Origin: a bacterium
GTDB lineage: Bacteria; Planctomycetota; Planctomycetia; Planctomycetales; Planctomycetaceae
Direction of reading: 5' to 3'
Length of the DNA stretch: 64,000 nt
Assembly (NCBI GenBank): GCA_016124895.1
Contig: WGMU01000105.1
Coordinates: forward strand, 19,126-83,125
Below the pieces are notes generated by a model that was not told where the DNA came from, made no database searches, and worked only from the letters and a program-made list of their open reading frames with translations. The first letter of the stretch is position 1; each line of letters starts with the position of its first letter. Positions 47,309 to 56,764 of the stretch are shown here, piece after piece. The translations under genes and the position numbers were made by a program.

Positions 47309-49279
47309 GTGACCGCTGACATTGAATCATCTAACCGGCGACCAACTGCCGTGACTATTTCCCGAACCGAGCTGCTACTGATTCTGCTGATCACGGTGCT
47401 CGGCGCTGTGCTGCGGCTGATGCGGCTCGACGACCTGGCGGTCGAGCATTTTGACGAAGGCGTTTACGCGTCGAATCTGCTCTTCAGTGCCGAGGAGGGC
47501 TACGAGTATCCGCAGCAGTTTCTGTATGCGCCGCCGCTGCTGCCGGCCCTGGTCGAGTGGTCGCAGATTCTGACCGGCGGTGCGCGCTGGGCGCCCTTCC
47601 TGCCGGGGCTGCTGCTGGGCTCGCTGACGGTTCCGCTGATCTGGCTGTTCGTCCGGCGCTGCTTCAGTCCGGCAGGCGGGCTGGCGGCAGCGAGTCTCGT
47701 TGCGCTCAACGACTTCCACATTGCGCTGAGCCGTTCGGTCCTGACAGACGTGCCTCTGGGTTTCTTTCTGCTGGTGGCTGTCTGGCTGATTGTCGAAGCG
47801 CTGGCGAGCAGCCGACTGCGCTGGGCGGTTGCTGCTGGAGTCGCGACCGGCCTGGCCTGGTCGACGAAGTACAATGGCTGGCTGCCTCTGGCGATTCTGG
47901 CGAGTGGCGGTGCCGCTGCTATGGTCGTCGCGCAATGGCTGACTCGATCCAGCGGCCGGACAGCGAGCGATGCCGGTTCGACGAAGCAGAAGTTTCTATC
48001 AATGAAGCGCGACGCTGATCAGCAAAATCAGGTCCACGCGCTGCCGACCTGGTACCCCTATGCAAAGACGCTGATTGTTGTCAGCGCGGTGGCCGCTGCC
48101 GTCTGGTCGCCGGTCTGGTTTGATCTGCAGGACGTCGGTGGTTACTCGCGCGTCGCGGAGAATCATCGGCAGTACGTGACGGGTCTGGCGGGCTGGTGGG
48201 ACGCGGCCGTGCGGCATGGCGAGGTACAGAAACACGACGCTGGACAGTTGACGTTTCTTAGTGGCTGGCTGGCCGCATTATCGATGTCGTTGCTGACTGT
48301 CTTCGATCGTTCCACGTGGAACGAAATCAGCCGTGAAACCGACCCGTCGCGTTCCACGTGGAACGAATCCGGCCCAGTTGAGCCAATACAGCGTTCCACG
48401 TGGAACAGCCGGATGCCCTGGCAGGCGACGCTGATCGTCGGGACGATCGCAGGTTCGATCATCCTGTCACCGCTGGCGATGTTCGTCTTTCTGTCGTGCT
48501 CTGCTTTTGGTCGCGGCCTGATGCGGCTCGGTCGGCGCGATGGCCCCGACACGCTCGCCGAGCCGACCGCGTTCTGGAAAGAGCTCTGGTTCAGCCACTG
48601 GCTGAGTCTTGCCTGGCTGTGCGGTCTGCTGCTGGCAACGCCACTGTATCGACCCTACCCGCGACTGCTGGTGCCGTTGCTGGGTGTCTGCTGGGTCGGA
48701 ACCGGCGTCGCTCTGTCGCGACTGGCGAACGTCTATCGCCGGATGTATGACGACGCGGCCCCGCCGGTGTGGGCGGACGCCAGGCGTGCCGGCCGAATTC
48801 CGCGCACGGTGGCGTTACTCGCGTTGGCGTTCCTGAGCCTTGTCGTCGTCGGTCGCCGAACGGGATCGGCCTGGCAGGTGAGGAATGACCTGGAACAGGT
48901 CGCGGAACGCTGCATTGAGTCAGCCGCGGCGAACTGCGCAGGCGACTTGTCAGCGGCATCGGAGATCGACTTCATCATTTACGTGTACGGTGAGCCGGCC
49001 CTCTTCTATCACCTGTCGCAGTCCGGTCGTCGGATCCTCAGCCGGCCGGTGGCAAAGCTCGATGTCTCCCACGAAGGAATTCCGACGTTCGTCGCGACCG
49101 GACCTCACGCCGAGCGGAGTCCGCAGTTCGCCGAGCAGCTCAGGCGGGCCGGCGATTCTCTGACGCTGGTGGATCGGATCGCGTACCGGCTGAGCGACTT
49201 TGTCCTGCTGGATGAGTACGCGCCACGGGAACTCGACGATCACCGCGTCGAGGAAATCCGGCTGTACCGCGTCCGCTGA
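47309..49279 (+). CDS. GT-C membrane glycosyltransferase (ArnT/PMT-like)
   Basis: 656 residues from a GTG at 47309 (a second GTG at 47351 is possible). Multiple transmembrane helices. The first extracytoplasmic loop holds the catalytic-type FDEG (EHFDEGVYASNL), as in ArnT and dolichyl-phosphate mannosyltransferase relatives, so it should move a sugar from a lipid-linked donor. The most unusual feature is a loop at about residues 334-366 with three RSTWN pentapeptides spaced 14 residues; their codons form the parS array at 48309-48406. The flanking segments read as transmembrane helices, so the array lies in a tolerant loop. parB follows downstream. Confidence 0.85.
   Translation: MTADIESSNRRPTAVTISRTELLLILLITVLGAVLRLMRLDDLAVEHFDEGVYASNLLFSAEEGYEYPQQFLYAPPLLPALVEWSQILTGGARWAPFLPGLLLGSLTVPLIWLFVRRCFSPAGGLAAASLVALNDFHIALSRSVLTDVPLGFFLLVAVWLIVEALASSRLRWAVAAGVATGLAWSTKYNGWLPLAILASGGAAAMVVAQWLTRSSGRTASDAGSTKQKFLSMKRDADQQNQVHALPTWYPYAKTLIVVSAVAAAVWSPVWFDLQDVGGYSRVAENHRQYVTGLAGWWDAAVRHGEVQKHDAGQLTFLSGWLAALSMSLLTVFDRSTWNEISRETDPSRSTWNESGPVEPIQRSTWNSRMPWQATLIVGTIAGSIILSPLAMFVFLSCSAFGRGLMRLGRRDGPDTLAEPTAFWKELWFSHWLSLAWLCGLLLATPLYRPYPRLLVPLLGVCWVGTGVALSRLANVYRRMYDDAAPPVWADARRAGRIPRTVALLALAFLSLVVVGRRTGSAWQVRNDLEQVAERCIESAAANCAGDLSAASEIDFIIYVYGEPALFYHLSQSGRRILSRPVAKLDVSHEGIPTFVATGPHAERSPQFAEQLRRAGDSLTLVDRIAYRLSDFVLLDEYAPRELDDHRVEEIRLYRVR
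48309..48406. promoter_or_regulatory. Three parS-type centromere sites inside the glycosyltransferase gene
   Basis: The perfect 14-base palindrome GTTCCACGTGGAAC occurs at 48309-48322, 48351-48364 and 48393-48406, with an exact period of 42 bases (about four helical turns). It matches the conserved bacterial parS core (GTTNCACGTGNAAC) and the Pseudomonas-type variant. Cognate ParB is encoded 1.1 kb downstream at 49534. ParB should load and spread here as a CTP clamp to seed chromosome segregation. The 14-codon period forces the repeated RSTWN peptides in the host protein. Confidence 0.9.
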
Positions 49280-49335
49280 TAACCCGTCTTGCCGGCAAAC
49301 AGCCCTTCGCGAGTAGAATCCGCGACCAGTCGGCG

Positions 49336-49439
49336 GGGTGGCCGGGGCTGGACTGAGTCTGCGAAGGAAGCCCCGGTTTCCAGAAGACACTGAGTCAGAC
49401 CGGGGCTTCGCTCGTACCTCACTCCAGCCCCGGCCACTC
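49336..49439. repeat. Dispersed long palindrome, family B, copy 3
   Basis: Outer arms GGGTGGCCGGGGCTGGA (49336-49352) and TCCAGCCCCGGCCACTC (49423-49439) differ at one position; inner arms GAAGCCCCGG (49367-49376) and CCGGGGCTTC (49400-49409) are perfect. It occupies most of the gap between the glycosyltransferase and parB. Confidence 0.88.
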
Positions 49440-49533
49440 GAGTTTCACCCCTGACTGATAAGGCCAATGTCGTGCCAGCGTTTCGATCGCGGAGCGATCA
49501 ACGACTTTGAATCCACGGAAGGATGCGTTCGCA

Positions 49534-50523
49534 ATGTCTGGTCAGCCGCCACAGAAGCGCCGCCTGGGGCGCGGTCTCGATGCACTGCTCGGGGGCTTCT
49601 CCAGCCAGAGTGACTCTGCTGATCCGACGCCGTCAGTATCCTCGACCGATTCGGCGCCGGATGTTTCAGTGCCTGTTGCCGAGCCATCGACGTCGAACGA
49701 GCAGGGCAACGGGGCCGATCGCTGTTTCATTCCCGTCGAGTCGATCAAGCGGAACCCGTTTCAGCCTCGGTCGGACTTCGACGAAGGATCGCTGGATGAA
49801 CTGGCGGCGAGCATCCGGACCCACGGCGTGCTGCAGCCGATCCTCGTGCGGAAAGTCGACGACGGATACCAGCTCATCGCGGGCGAGCGTCGCTGGCTGG
49901 CCTCGAAGAAGGCCGGCCTGTCGGAGATTCCGTGCCGCGTCATGGAACTCGATAACCGGCAGGTCAGCGAGGCGGCCATCGAGGAGAACCTCAAACGTAA
50001 AGACCTCAACGTGCTGGAGAAGGCCCAGGCGTTTCAGGATTACGTCGACCGGTTTGGCTGCACCATCGAGGAACTGGGCAAGCGGCTGTCGATGGACCGT
50101 TCGACCGTTTCCAACATGCTGCGTCTGCTGGAACTGCCCGGTCCAGCCAAGCAGTTGCTGCTCGAAGAGAAGATTTCCGGTGGCCACGCGAAGGCGATGC
50201 TGCCGCTGGAAGAAGCTGACCAGATCGCCATCTGCGAGCGGATCGTCGCCGAGGGACTCTCCGTACGGAAAACCGAACAGGCTGTCCGTTCAATTCTGCG
50301 CGGCGAAAAGCCGGACACAATCCCGCTGGCAGTCGGCAAGGCAGCGAAACCCGCTCCGGAAAAGACGCCGCACGTCGCCTCACTCGAGCAGCAGTTCCGC
50401 GAGCTGCTCGGCCTGAAGGTCGAGGTCAAATTGAAGACCGACAGCTCGGGTCAGGTCGTCATCAGCTTCGATTCGAACGACGACTTCGAGCGCATCACGC
50501 GTCTGCTGCGTAAAGCGGCGTAA
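49534..50523 (+). CDS. parB: ParB/Spo0J chromosome partition protein
   Basis: 329 residues from the ATG at 49534; a TTG nine codons upstream is less likely. The N-terminus RRLGRGLDALLGG is the motif that contacts ParA. The CTP-binding core shows NPFQPR, QLIAGERRWLASKKAGL and EENLKRKDLNVLEKAQAF; a helix-turn-helix TIEELGKRLSMDRSTVSNMLRLL reads parS; a C-terminal dimerisation domain ends DDFERITRLLRKAA. No parA gene is adjacent or in the window, which is unusual for chromosomal parB. Three parS sites lie just upstream. Confidence 0.96.
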   Translation: MSGQPPQKRRLGRGLDALLGGFSSQSDSADPTPSVSSTDSAPDVSVPVAEPSTSNEQGNGADRCFIPVESIKRNPFQPRSDFDEGSLDELAASIRTHGVLQPILVRKVDDGYQLIAGERRWLASKKAGLSEIPCRVMELDNRQVSEAAIEENLKRKDLNVLEKAQAFQDYVDRFGCTIEELGKRLSMDRSTVSNMLRLLELPGPAKQLLLEEKISGGHAKAMLPLEEADQIAICERIVAEGLSVRKTEQAVRSILRGEKPDTIPLAVGKAAKPAPEKTPHVASLEQQFRELLGLKVEVKLKTDSSGQVVISFDSNDDFERITRLLRKAA

Positions 50524-50552
50524 CTCAAGCAAGCTGCCATCGAACAGAAGAT

Positions 50553-50606
50553 AAGAAGGCAACGAAGGGCTGTCTGACCGGCTCTTCATTGCCTTCTTTT
50601 CTTTTG
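50553..50606 (+). terminator. Intrinsic terminator after parB (family D palindrome, copy 2)
   Basis: AAGAAGGCAA (50553-50562) pairs with TTGCCTTCTT (50589-50598) and is followed by TTCTTTTG. The same palindrome type occurs at 19232. It separates parB from the heme-protein gene. Confidence 0.8.
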
Positions 50607-50723
50607 TTTCAATTCGACCACCTGGTTCCAGGCGAGTGGAATCTCGGCCCTGCGTCCGGCATCCTGTGGCGGTGATTGTGCAGGGAGATTGCCTCGGGAT
50701 TTGCTGTTTGCCGGGAGGCCGGA

Positions 50724-53700
50724 ATGCGTTGGCTGCCGCTCGTTTCTGGATTCGTACTCGCGCTCGCGACGCGCCCGCTGGCCGCTCAGGATGCTGTGCT
50801 GCCCGGCGGGCTGCCCGGGCTGGCCTCCCAGCTTGAGGCGCGGCTGCTGGCGGGCGATCCGGCGACGCTGGCGGACGACGCGCGAAAGTTCGGCGATGCG
50901 AAACGTGGGGCGGTGCTCTTTTATCAGCCGCAGATGGCGTGCCTGAAATGTCATGCCGTGACGGGCGATTCGCCCCTGGGGCCGGTGTTGGCTGAGAAGC
51001 GCGACGGGGCAACGGACGAGTTTCTGGTCGAGGCGGTGCTGCGGCCATCGAAACAGATTCGTAAAGGTTTCGAGACGACCATCGCGGTGCTCAACGATGG
51101 GAAGTCGCTGACGGGATTGCTGGTCGAAGAGACGCCGCAGCGCGTCGTGCTGCGGGAAGGTCGCGCAGACGGCAAGCTCGTCGCGATCAAGTGGCCGGAC
51201 ATCGACGAACTCGTCAAGAGTCCGCTGTCGATCATGCCGGGCGGGCAGGTCAATCAGCTCGCCAGCCGGCAGCAGTTTCTCGATCTGATCCGTTACCTGA
51301 TCGAGATTCGCGACGGCGGCCCGCTCCGCGCGAAGGAACTCGAACCGCCGGCACACCTCTATCAGATCCGGATTCCCGAGTACGAAAGCGACATTGATCA
51401 TGCCGGGCTGATCGCGGACCTCGATGATGCGGCGTTCAAACGCGGCGAGGCGATCTACAACCGGCTGTGCATCAACTGTCACGGCACAAAAGACCGGCCG
51501 GGTTCGCTGCCGACGTCGCTGAAGTTCGCGTCGGGGAAATTCCGCAACGGCTTCGACCCGTACACGGTGTACCAGACGCTGACGCGCGGCTTTGGAATGA
51601 TGGTCGCTCAAACGTGGATGGTGCCGCAGCAGAAGTACGACGTCATCCACTACGTGCGAGAGGCGTACCTCAGGCCGTTCAACCCGTCACAGTATCGGAA
51701 GATCGACAATGCGTATCTGGCCGGGCTGCCGAAGGGCAAGTCGCGCGGGCCGGAACCGTCGAATATCGAACCCTGGGCGAGCATGGACTACGGCCCGACG
51801 CTGATCAACACGTACGAGATCGGTCACGACGGATCGAACTTCGCGTACAAGGGCATCGCCGTGCGGCTCGATCCCGGCCCTGGCGGCGTGTCGCGCGGCA
51901 ACGCCTGGCTGATCTTTGACCACGACACGCTGCGCGTCGCGGGAGCCTGGACGGGCAAGGGCTTTATTGACTGGCAGGGGATTCACTTTAACGGCCGGCA
52001 TCAGGTGCATCCGCGGATTGTCGGCGAGCTGCAGTTCGAAAACCCGACCGGCCCCGGCTGGGTCTCGCCGCAAACGGGCTCGCTTGAGGATCCGCGACTG
52101 CGCGGCCGCGACGGCAAACCGTACGGACCGCTGCCTCGGGAATGGGCTCATTACAAAGGGCTGTACCATCACGGGCAGCGAGCGATTATCGAGTACACGA
52201 TCGGTCAGACGCACATACTCGAAACGCCGAGGCTGACAGCAGCGTCCGGAGTTCCTGTTTTTGTCAGGACATTTAATGTTGGACCGCGGCCGCAGCCACT
52301 GACGCTGCAGGTCGCACGGCGTGATGGCGGGGCGCTCGAACAGCGAACGTCACGTCGAGGCGACTCGCTGCGGTCCTACGTCGTTTTCGGAAAGTCGGCT
52401 GCCGTCGTTGATCGGCAGAGAAACGCAGTCGAACCGCTGAAGTTCGATGGGTCGACGTTTGTCGAGATTCCGGACGCGCGGCCGTTCGAGACGAAATCGC
52501 AGGACTTCTCGATCACGGCTCGGATTCAGACGAAGCAGGGCGGCACGATCTTCAGCCGGACCGAAGCGGCGCCGAAGTGGATTCCGGGCGGGACGACATT
52601 CTTTGTGCGAGGCGGCCGACTGTGCTTCGACATCGGCTGGGTCGGCGTCGTGACGTCGTCACAGAGCGTCAACGACGGAAAACCTCACGATGTGGCCCTG
52701 GTCTGGAGCGCGAAGGATCAGACCGCGCGGCTGTTTGTCGATGAGAAGGCCGCTGGCGGCGGTCGGCTGAAGAATGACAAGCCGGCCGGCCCGGACCGTG
52801 TCGCGCGGATTGGTTTTACCAACTCGAACTTTCCCGCCCCGCAGTCGCTCTTTGACGGCTCGCTGACTGACGTCCGGTTTTATCAGCGGCAGTTGACGGC
52901 CGCGGAAACGATCAAGCCACCCGCGAGCGACGACGCGCTGCGCGGATACTGGCCGCTCGGTGAAAGTCGCAACGGAGTGGTTGCGGACCAGTCCGGCAAC
53001 GGTCACGACGGTTCGCTTGTTCGTGACGAGTCGTCTGCTGCGGCGGGAAATGATTTGGTGGTCGGTCTCGAACCTGCTGTCGATGGTGCTGCCTGGCGAA
53101 GCTCGGAAGACGGTTCGCTGCTGTTGACGCTGCCAGCGGGGAATGAGCCGCTGCGATTCTCGCTGTGGATGGTGGCGATCGAAACGTCCGCCCGGGCCGC
53201 GTCACTGGTCGCCGGCCTCGACATTCAGGACGGAGCGGAAGATCTCAGCAGGTTGCTGCATGGCGGACGGCCTCACTGGCCGGAACGAGTGACGACGATC
53301 GCTCAGCGAGGCAACGACGGCGATCCGTTCGCGGTCGATGTCCTGACGCGGCCGGCCGACAACCCGTGGCTCGCTCAGACGCGGTTCACCGGGCTCGACT
53401 TCTTTGACGACGGAAATCGCATGGCCGTCTGTTCGTGGGACGGCGATGTGTGGCTGGTGTCGGGACTTGCACAACTTGATGCGCCGCAACTCGACTCGCC
53501 GCAGTTGACCGGCAATGCCGCTTCAGCGATCGGCCCGCAGCTCACCTGGCAGCGAATCGCCAGCGGACTGTTCCAGCCACTCGGGCTGAAGATCGTGGAC
53601 GGGACGATGCACGTAACGTGTCGCGATCAGCTCGTCGTGCTGCACGATTTGAACGGCGACGGTGAAACGGACTTTTACGAGAACCTCAACAACGATCATC

Positions 53701-54701
53701 AGGTGACCGAGCACTTCCACGAATTCGCAATGGGGCTGCAGACCGACGCGGAGGGCAACTTTTATTACGCGAAGTCGGCGCGGCATGCGCTGCCGGCGGT
53801 TGTGCCGCATCACGGAACTCTGCTGAAGGTCGCGAAGGATGGTTCGTCGACGGAGATCCTGGCCACGGGATTTCGCGCGGCGAACGGCGTGTGCCTCAAC
53901 CCGGATGGCTCGTTCATCGTCACTGACCAGGAAGGGCACTGGAATCCCAAGAACCGGATCAACTGGGTGCGGCCGGGCGGCTTCTACGGAAACATGTTCG
54001 GCTATCACGACGTGACCGACGATTCGGACGACGCGATGGAACGGCCGCTGTGCTGGATCACCAACGAGTTCGATCGCTCGCCCGCCGAGCTGCTGTGGTG
54101 CGAGAGCGACGCGTGGGGACCGCTGAAGGGTACGCTGCTGAATCTGTCGTATGGATACGGCCAGATTTTCGTTGTGCCGCATGAAGAGGTCGGCGGCCAG
54201 ATGCAAGGTGGCATGAGTCCGCTGCCGTTGCCGCGCCTGCCGACGGGACTGACTCGCGGTCGTTTTCATCCGCGCGACGGGCAGCTTTATGTCTGCGGGA
54301 TGTTCGCCTGGGGCAGCAATCAGCAGGAGCCCGGCGGGCTGTACCGAATTCGGTATACCGGCAAACCAGCGAACCTGCCGCTGGGTCTCTCGGCGACGAA
54401 GCGCGGTCTGACGTTGAGGTTCTCTGATCCCCTGCAAGCTGCTGCAGCTTCGGACACGAAGAACTTTCGTGTAAAAGTCTGGTCGTTGAAACGCTCGGCG
54501 AATTACGGCTCGAAGCATTACAACGAGCACGAGATCGACGTCGCGGCGGCGCGGTTGCTCGAGGACGGTCAGACTGTCGAGCTGACTATTCCGGAGATTG
54601 CACCGACCTGGTCGATGGAGATTCGGTACTCACTCCGCGGCGCCGACGGCCGACCATTCGACGGCGTCATTCACAACACGATTCATTCGTTGAATGAGTA
54701 A
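50724..54701 (+). CDS. Large PVC heme-binding protein: two cytochrome c domains, LamG-like domain, propeller
   Basis: 1325 residues from the ATG at 50724 with GGGAGG five bases before; an upstream GTG adds a non-coding extension. Signal peptide (LPLVSGFVLALATRPLAA). Cytochrome c domain 1 has CLKCH, domain 2 has CINCH. A DUF6797-like region (about 320-570) follows, then a concanavalin-like LamG domain (about 575-800; GSLTDVRFYQRQLTAAE) and a C-terminal sorbosone-dehydrogenase-type propeller. It is exported and likely binds two hemes plus a glycan. DUF1549/DUF1553 and DUF1501 genes follow in tight order. Confidence 0.88.
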   Translation: MRWLPLVSGFVLALATRPLAAQDAVLPGGLPGLASQLEARLLAGDPATLADDARKFGDAKRGAVLFYQPQMACLKCHAVTGDSPLGPVLAEKRDGATDEFLVEAVLRPSKQIRKGFETTIAVLNDGKSLTGLLVEETPQRVVLREGRADGKLVAIKWPDIDELVKSPLSIMPGGQVNQLASRQQFLDLIRYLIEIRDGGPLRAKELEPPAHLYQIRIPEYESDIDHAGLIADLDDAAFKRGEAIYNRLCINCHGTKDRPGSLPTSLKFASGKFRNGFDPYTVYQTLTRGFGMMVAQTWMVPQQKYDVIHYVREAYLRPFNPSQYRKIDNAYLAGLPKGKSRGPEPSNIEPWASMDYGPTLINTYEIGHDGSNFAYKGIAVRLDPGPGGVSRGNAWLIFDHDTLRVAGAWTGKGFIDWQGIHFNGRHQVHPRIVGELQFENPTGPGWVSPQTGSLEDPRLRGRDGKPYGPLPREWAHYKGLYHHGQRAIIEYTIGQTHILETPRLTAASGVPVFVRTFNVGPRPQPLTLQVARRDGGALEQRTSRRGDSLRSYVVFGKSAAVVDRQRNAVEPLKFDGSTFVEIPDARPFETKSQDFSITARIQTKQGGTIFSRTEAAPKWIPGGTTFFVRGGRLCFDIGWVGVVTSSQSVNDGKPHDVALVWSAKDQTARLFVDEKAAGGGRLKNDKPAGPDRVARIGFTNSNFPAPQSLFDGSLTDVRFYQRQLTAAETIKPPASDDALRGYWPLGESRNGVVADQSGNGHDGSLVRDESSAAAGNDLVVGLEPAVDGAAWRSSEDGSLLLTLPAGNEPLRFSLWMVAIETSARAASLVAGLDIQDGAEDLSRLLHGGRPHWPERVTTIAQRGNDGDPFAVDVLTRPADNPWLAQTRFTGLDFFDDGNRMAVCSWDGDVWLVSGLAQLDAPQLDSPQLTGNAASAIGPQLTWQRIASGLFQPLGLKIVDGTMHVTCRDQLVVLHDLNGDGETDFYENLNNDHQVTEHFHEFAMGLQTDAEGNFYYAKSARHALPAVVPHHGTLLKVAKDGSSTEILATGFRAANGVCLNPDGSFIVTDQEGHWNPKNRINWVRPGGFYGNMFGYHDVTDDSDDAMERPLCWITNEFDRSPAELLWCESDAWGPLKGTLLNLSYGYGQIFVVPHEEVGGQMQGGMSPLPLPRLPTGLTRGRFHPRDGQLYVCGMFAWGSNQQEPGGLYRIRYTGKPANLPLGLSATKRGLTLRFSDPLQAAAASDTKNFRVKVWSLKRSANYGSKHYNEHEIDVAAARLLEDGQTVELTIPEIAPTWSMEIRYSLRGADGRPFDGVIHNTIHSLNE

Positions 54702-54704
54702 ACC

Positions 54705-56747
54705 ATGACTCGTTCGCAGTTCCGTTTATGGGCTCTTCCGGTTACAGCGCTTCTACTGAGCGCTGAGCTGGCTCAGGCGTCTGACAAAGCAGATCGTGTT
54801 TTTACCCAAAAGGAACGCAGTCACTGGTCGTTTCAGCCGCTCGCGGATCCCGAGGTTCCTCAGTTCGAGGCTTCCGGCGACAACGACTGGATCAGCACGC
54901 CGATTGACGCGTTCGTCTTGCGGCGTCTGAACGAGGCCGGGCTGAAACCGGCTCCGCGTGGAGATCGGCGGACACTCGCGCGGCGGCTCAGTTACGACCT
55001 GACCGGCCTGCCGCCGACGCCGGAACTGCTGGCGGACTTCGAGGCCGACGACTCGGTCGATGCCTGGCCGCGGCTGATCGATCAACTGCTCGCCAGTCCG
55101 CACTATGGTGAGAAATGGGGGCAGCACTGGCTGGATGTGGTCCGCTTCGCCGAGTCCGAAGGGTTCGAGTACGACCGGCACCACGACGAGGCGTGGCGGT
55201 TCCGTGACTACGTCGTGCGGTCGTTCAACGGGAACAAGCCGTTTGACCGCTTCGCGACCGAGCAGCTTTGCGGCGACGAACTCGCACAGCAGTTTGAGGG
55301 CGACGATCCGCGAACGAATGCCGAACTGCGGGATGCTCTTGTCGCGGCGGGTTTTCATCGACTCGGACCAGTCCGTCGCAACGCCGGCAATCCCGAGATC
55401 GCCTTCAGCCGCAATGAAGTGCTGACCGAGATGACAAACGCCGTCGGAACCGTCTTTCTGGGACTGACCGTTGGCTGTGCCCGTTGTCACGACCACTTCT
55501 TCGACCCGTTTCTGCAGAAGGACTACTACCGGCTGCAGGCGTTTCTCGCCGAGACGCACGAGTTTGACACGCCGTTCGTCGACCCCGCGGAATGGTCGCA
55601 GTGGAAAACCCGGCATGACGACCTGACGCAGCAGATCTACGAACTCAAGCAGCAGAGTGGCAATGCGAACGACGACGAGGCCGAGCGCATTAAACAGCAG
55701 ATAACTGAACTGCAGAGTCAGTTGCCCGCGCCACTGCCGTCGCTGTTCAGCGTGGCGGGGTTGAGTGATCGCCGGACGCCGATCCATCTGCTCGAACGCG
55801 GCGACGAAACGAAGCAGCGTCAGCCGGTCGGGATGCGCGTGCCGAGTGTCCTGGTCGACAACGACGTTCGCGAACTGTCGCAGGACACACCGCAGCCGAA
55901 GACGAAACTTGCCGAGTGGGTCACGTCGCCGGACAACCCGCTGACTGCTCGGGTGATCGTCAATCGCATCTGGCAGTACCACTTCGGTCGAGGACTCGTG
56001 CCGACCGCAAACGACTTCGGCATGAACGGCGAACCGCCGTCGCATCCAGAGTTACTCGACTGGCTGACGCGGCACTTCATCGAAACTGACTGGGACATGA
56101 AGGCCGTGCATCGGTTGATCCTGACCAGCAGTGTCTGGCAGCAATCGGCGACTTCGCCGCAGAAGAAGCAGGCAGAGAAGCTTGACCCGGACAACGCGCT
56201 GCTGTGGCACATGCCGCGCCGCCGGATGACGGCCGAAGAACTGCGCGACTCGATGCTGGCAATTTCCGGTGAACTGAACGAGCGGCTGACTGGCCCGAGC
56301 ATCATGGTCCCGGTGTCGCCCGAGCTGACATCGCTGCTCTACAAACCTGATCAGTGGCAGGTGACCGAAGACCGCTCCGAGCACAGCCGGCGAACAATTT
56401 ACCTGATCGCTAAACGCAACCTGCGGCTGCCGTTTATGGAGGCGTTCGACCAGCCCGACCTGCAGACAAGCTGTGCCCGGCGCGAATCGAGTACCCACGC
56501 GCCGCAGGCTCTGGAACTGCTCAACGGCCGTCTGTCGAACCGCCTGGCCGCGTCGTTTGCCGAAAGCCTGACTGCCGAAGTCGGCAGTTCGCCCGAGCGA
56601 CTTGTTCAGCGAGCCTTTCTACTGACGACCGGCCGGCAGCCAACTGAGCAACAACAGCGTGCGGCGATCGAGTTTCTGCTGAGCCACCCGCTACGGGAAT
56701 TTGTACTTGCGCTGTTTAACGTCAATTCGTTTCTGTACGTCGATTGA
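54705..56747 (+). CDS. DUF1549/DUF1553 exported protein
   Basis: 680 residues with a signal peptide ([16 protein letters not shown]). DUF1549 includes [43 protein letters not shown] and the CARCHDH motif, a possible c-type heme site. A short coiled-coil insert (about 305-330) separates it from DUF1553 ([46 protein letters not shown]). The start is three bases after the previous stop, and the next gene starts 17 bases after its own stop, indicating an operon. Function unknown; in related planctomycetes it is linked to growth on complex organic substrates. Confidence 0.93.
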   Translation: MTRSQFRLWALPVTALLLSAELAQASDKADRVFTQKERSHWSFQPLADPEVPQFEASGDNDWISTPIDAFVLRRLNEAGLKPAPRGDRRTLARRLSYDLTGLPPTPELLADFEADDSVDAWPRLIDQLLASPHYGEKWGQHWLDVVRFAESEGFEYDRHHDEAWRFRDYVVRSFNGNKPFDRFATEQLCGDELAQQFEGDDPRTNAELRDALVAAGFHRLGPVRRNAGNPEIAFSRNEVLTEMTNAVGTVFLGLTVGCARCHDHFFDPFLQKDYYRLQAFLAETHEFDTPFVDPAEWSQWKTRHDDLTQQIYELKQQSGNANDDEAERIKQQITELQSQLPAPLPSLFSVAGLSDRRTPIHLLERGDETKQRQPVGMRVPSVLVDNDVRELSQDTPQPKTKLAEWVTSPDNPLTARVIVNRIWQYHFGRGLVPTANDFGMNGEPPSHPELLDWLTRHFIETDWDMKAVHRLILTSSVWQQSATSPQKKQAEKLDPDNALLWHMPRRRMTAEELRDSMLAISGELNERLTGPSIMVPVSPELTSLLYKPDQWQVTEDRSEHSRRTIYLIAKRNLRLPFMEAFDQPDLQTSCARRESSTHAPQALELLNGRLSNRLAASFAESLTAEVGSSPERLVQRAFLLTTGRQPTEQQQRAAIEFLLSHPLREFVLALFNVNSFLYVD

Positions 56748-56764
56748 AGCCGGCGGAGGCGTTC

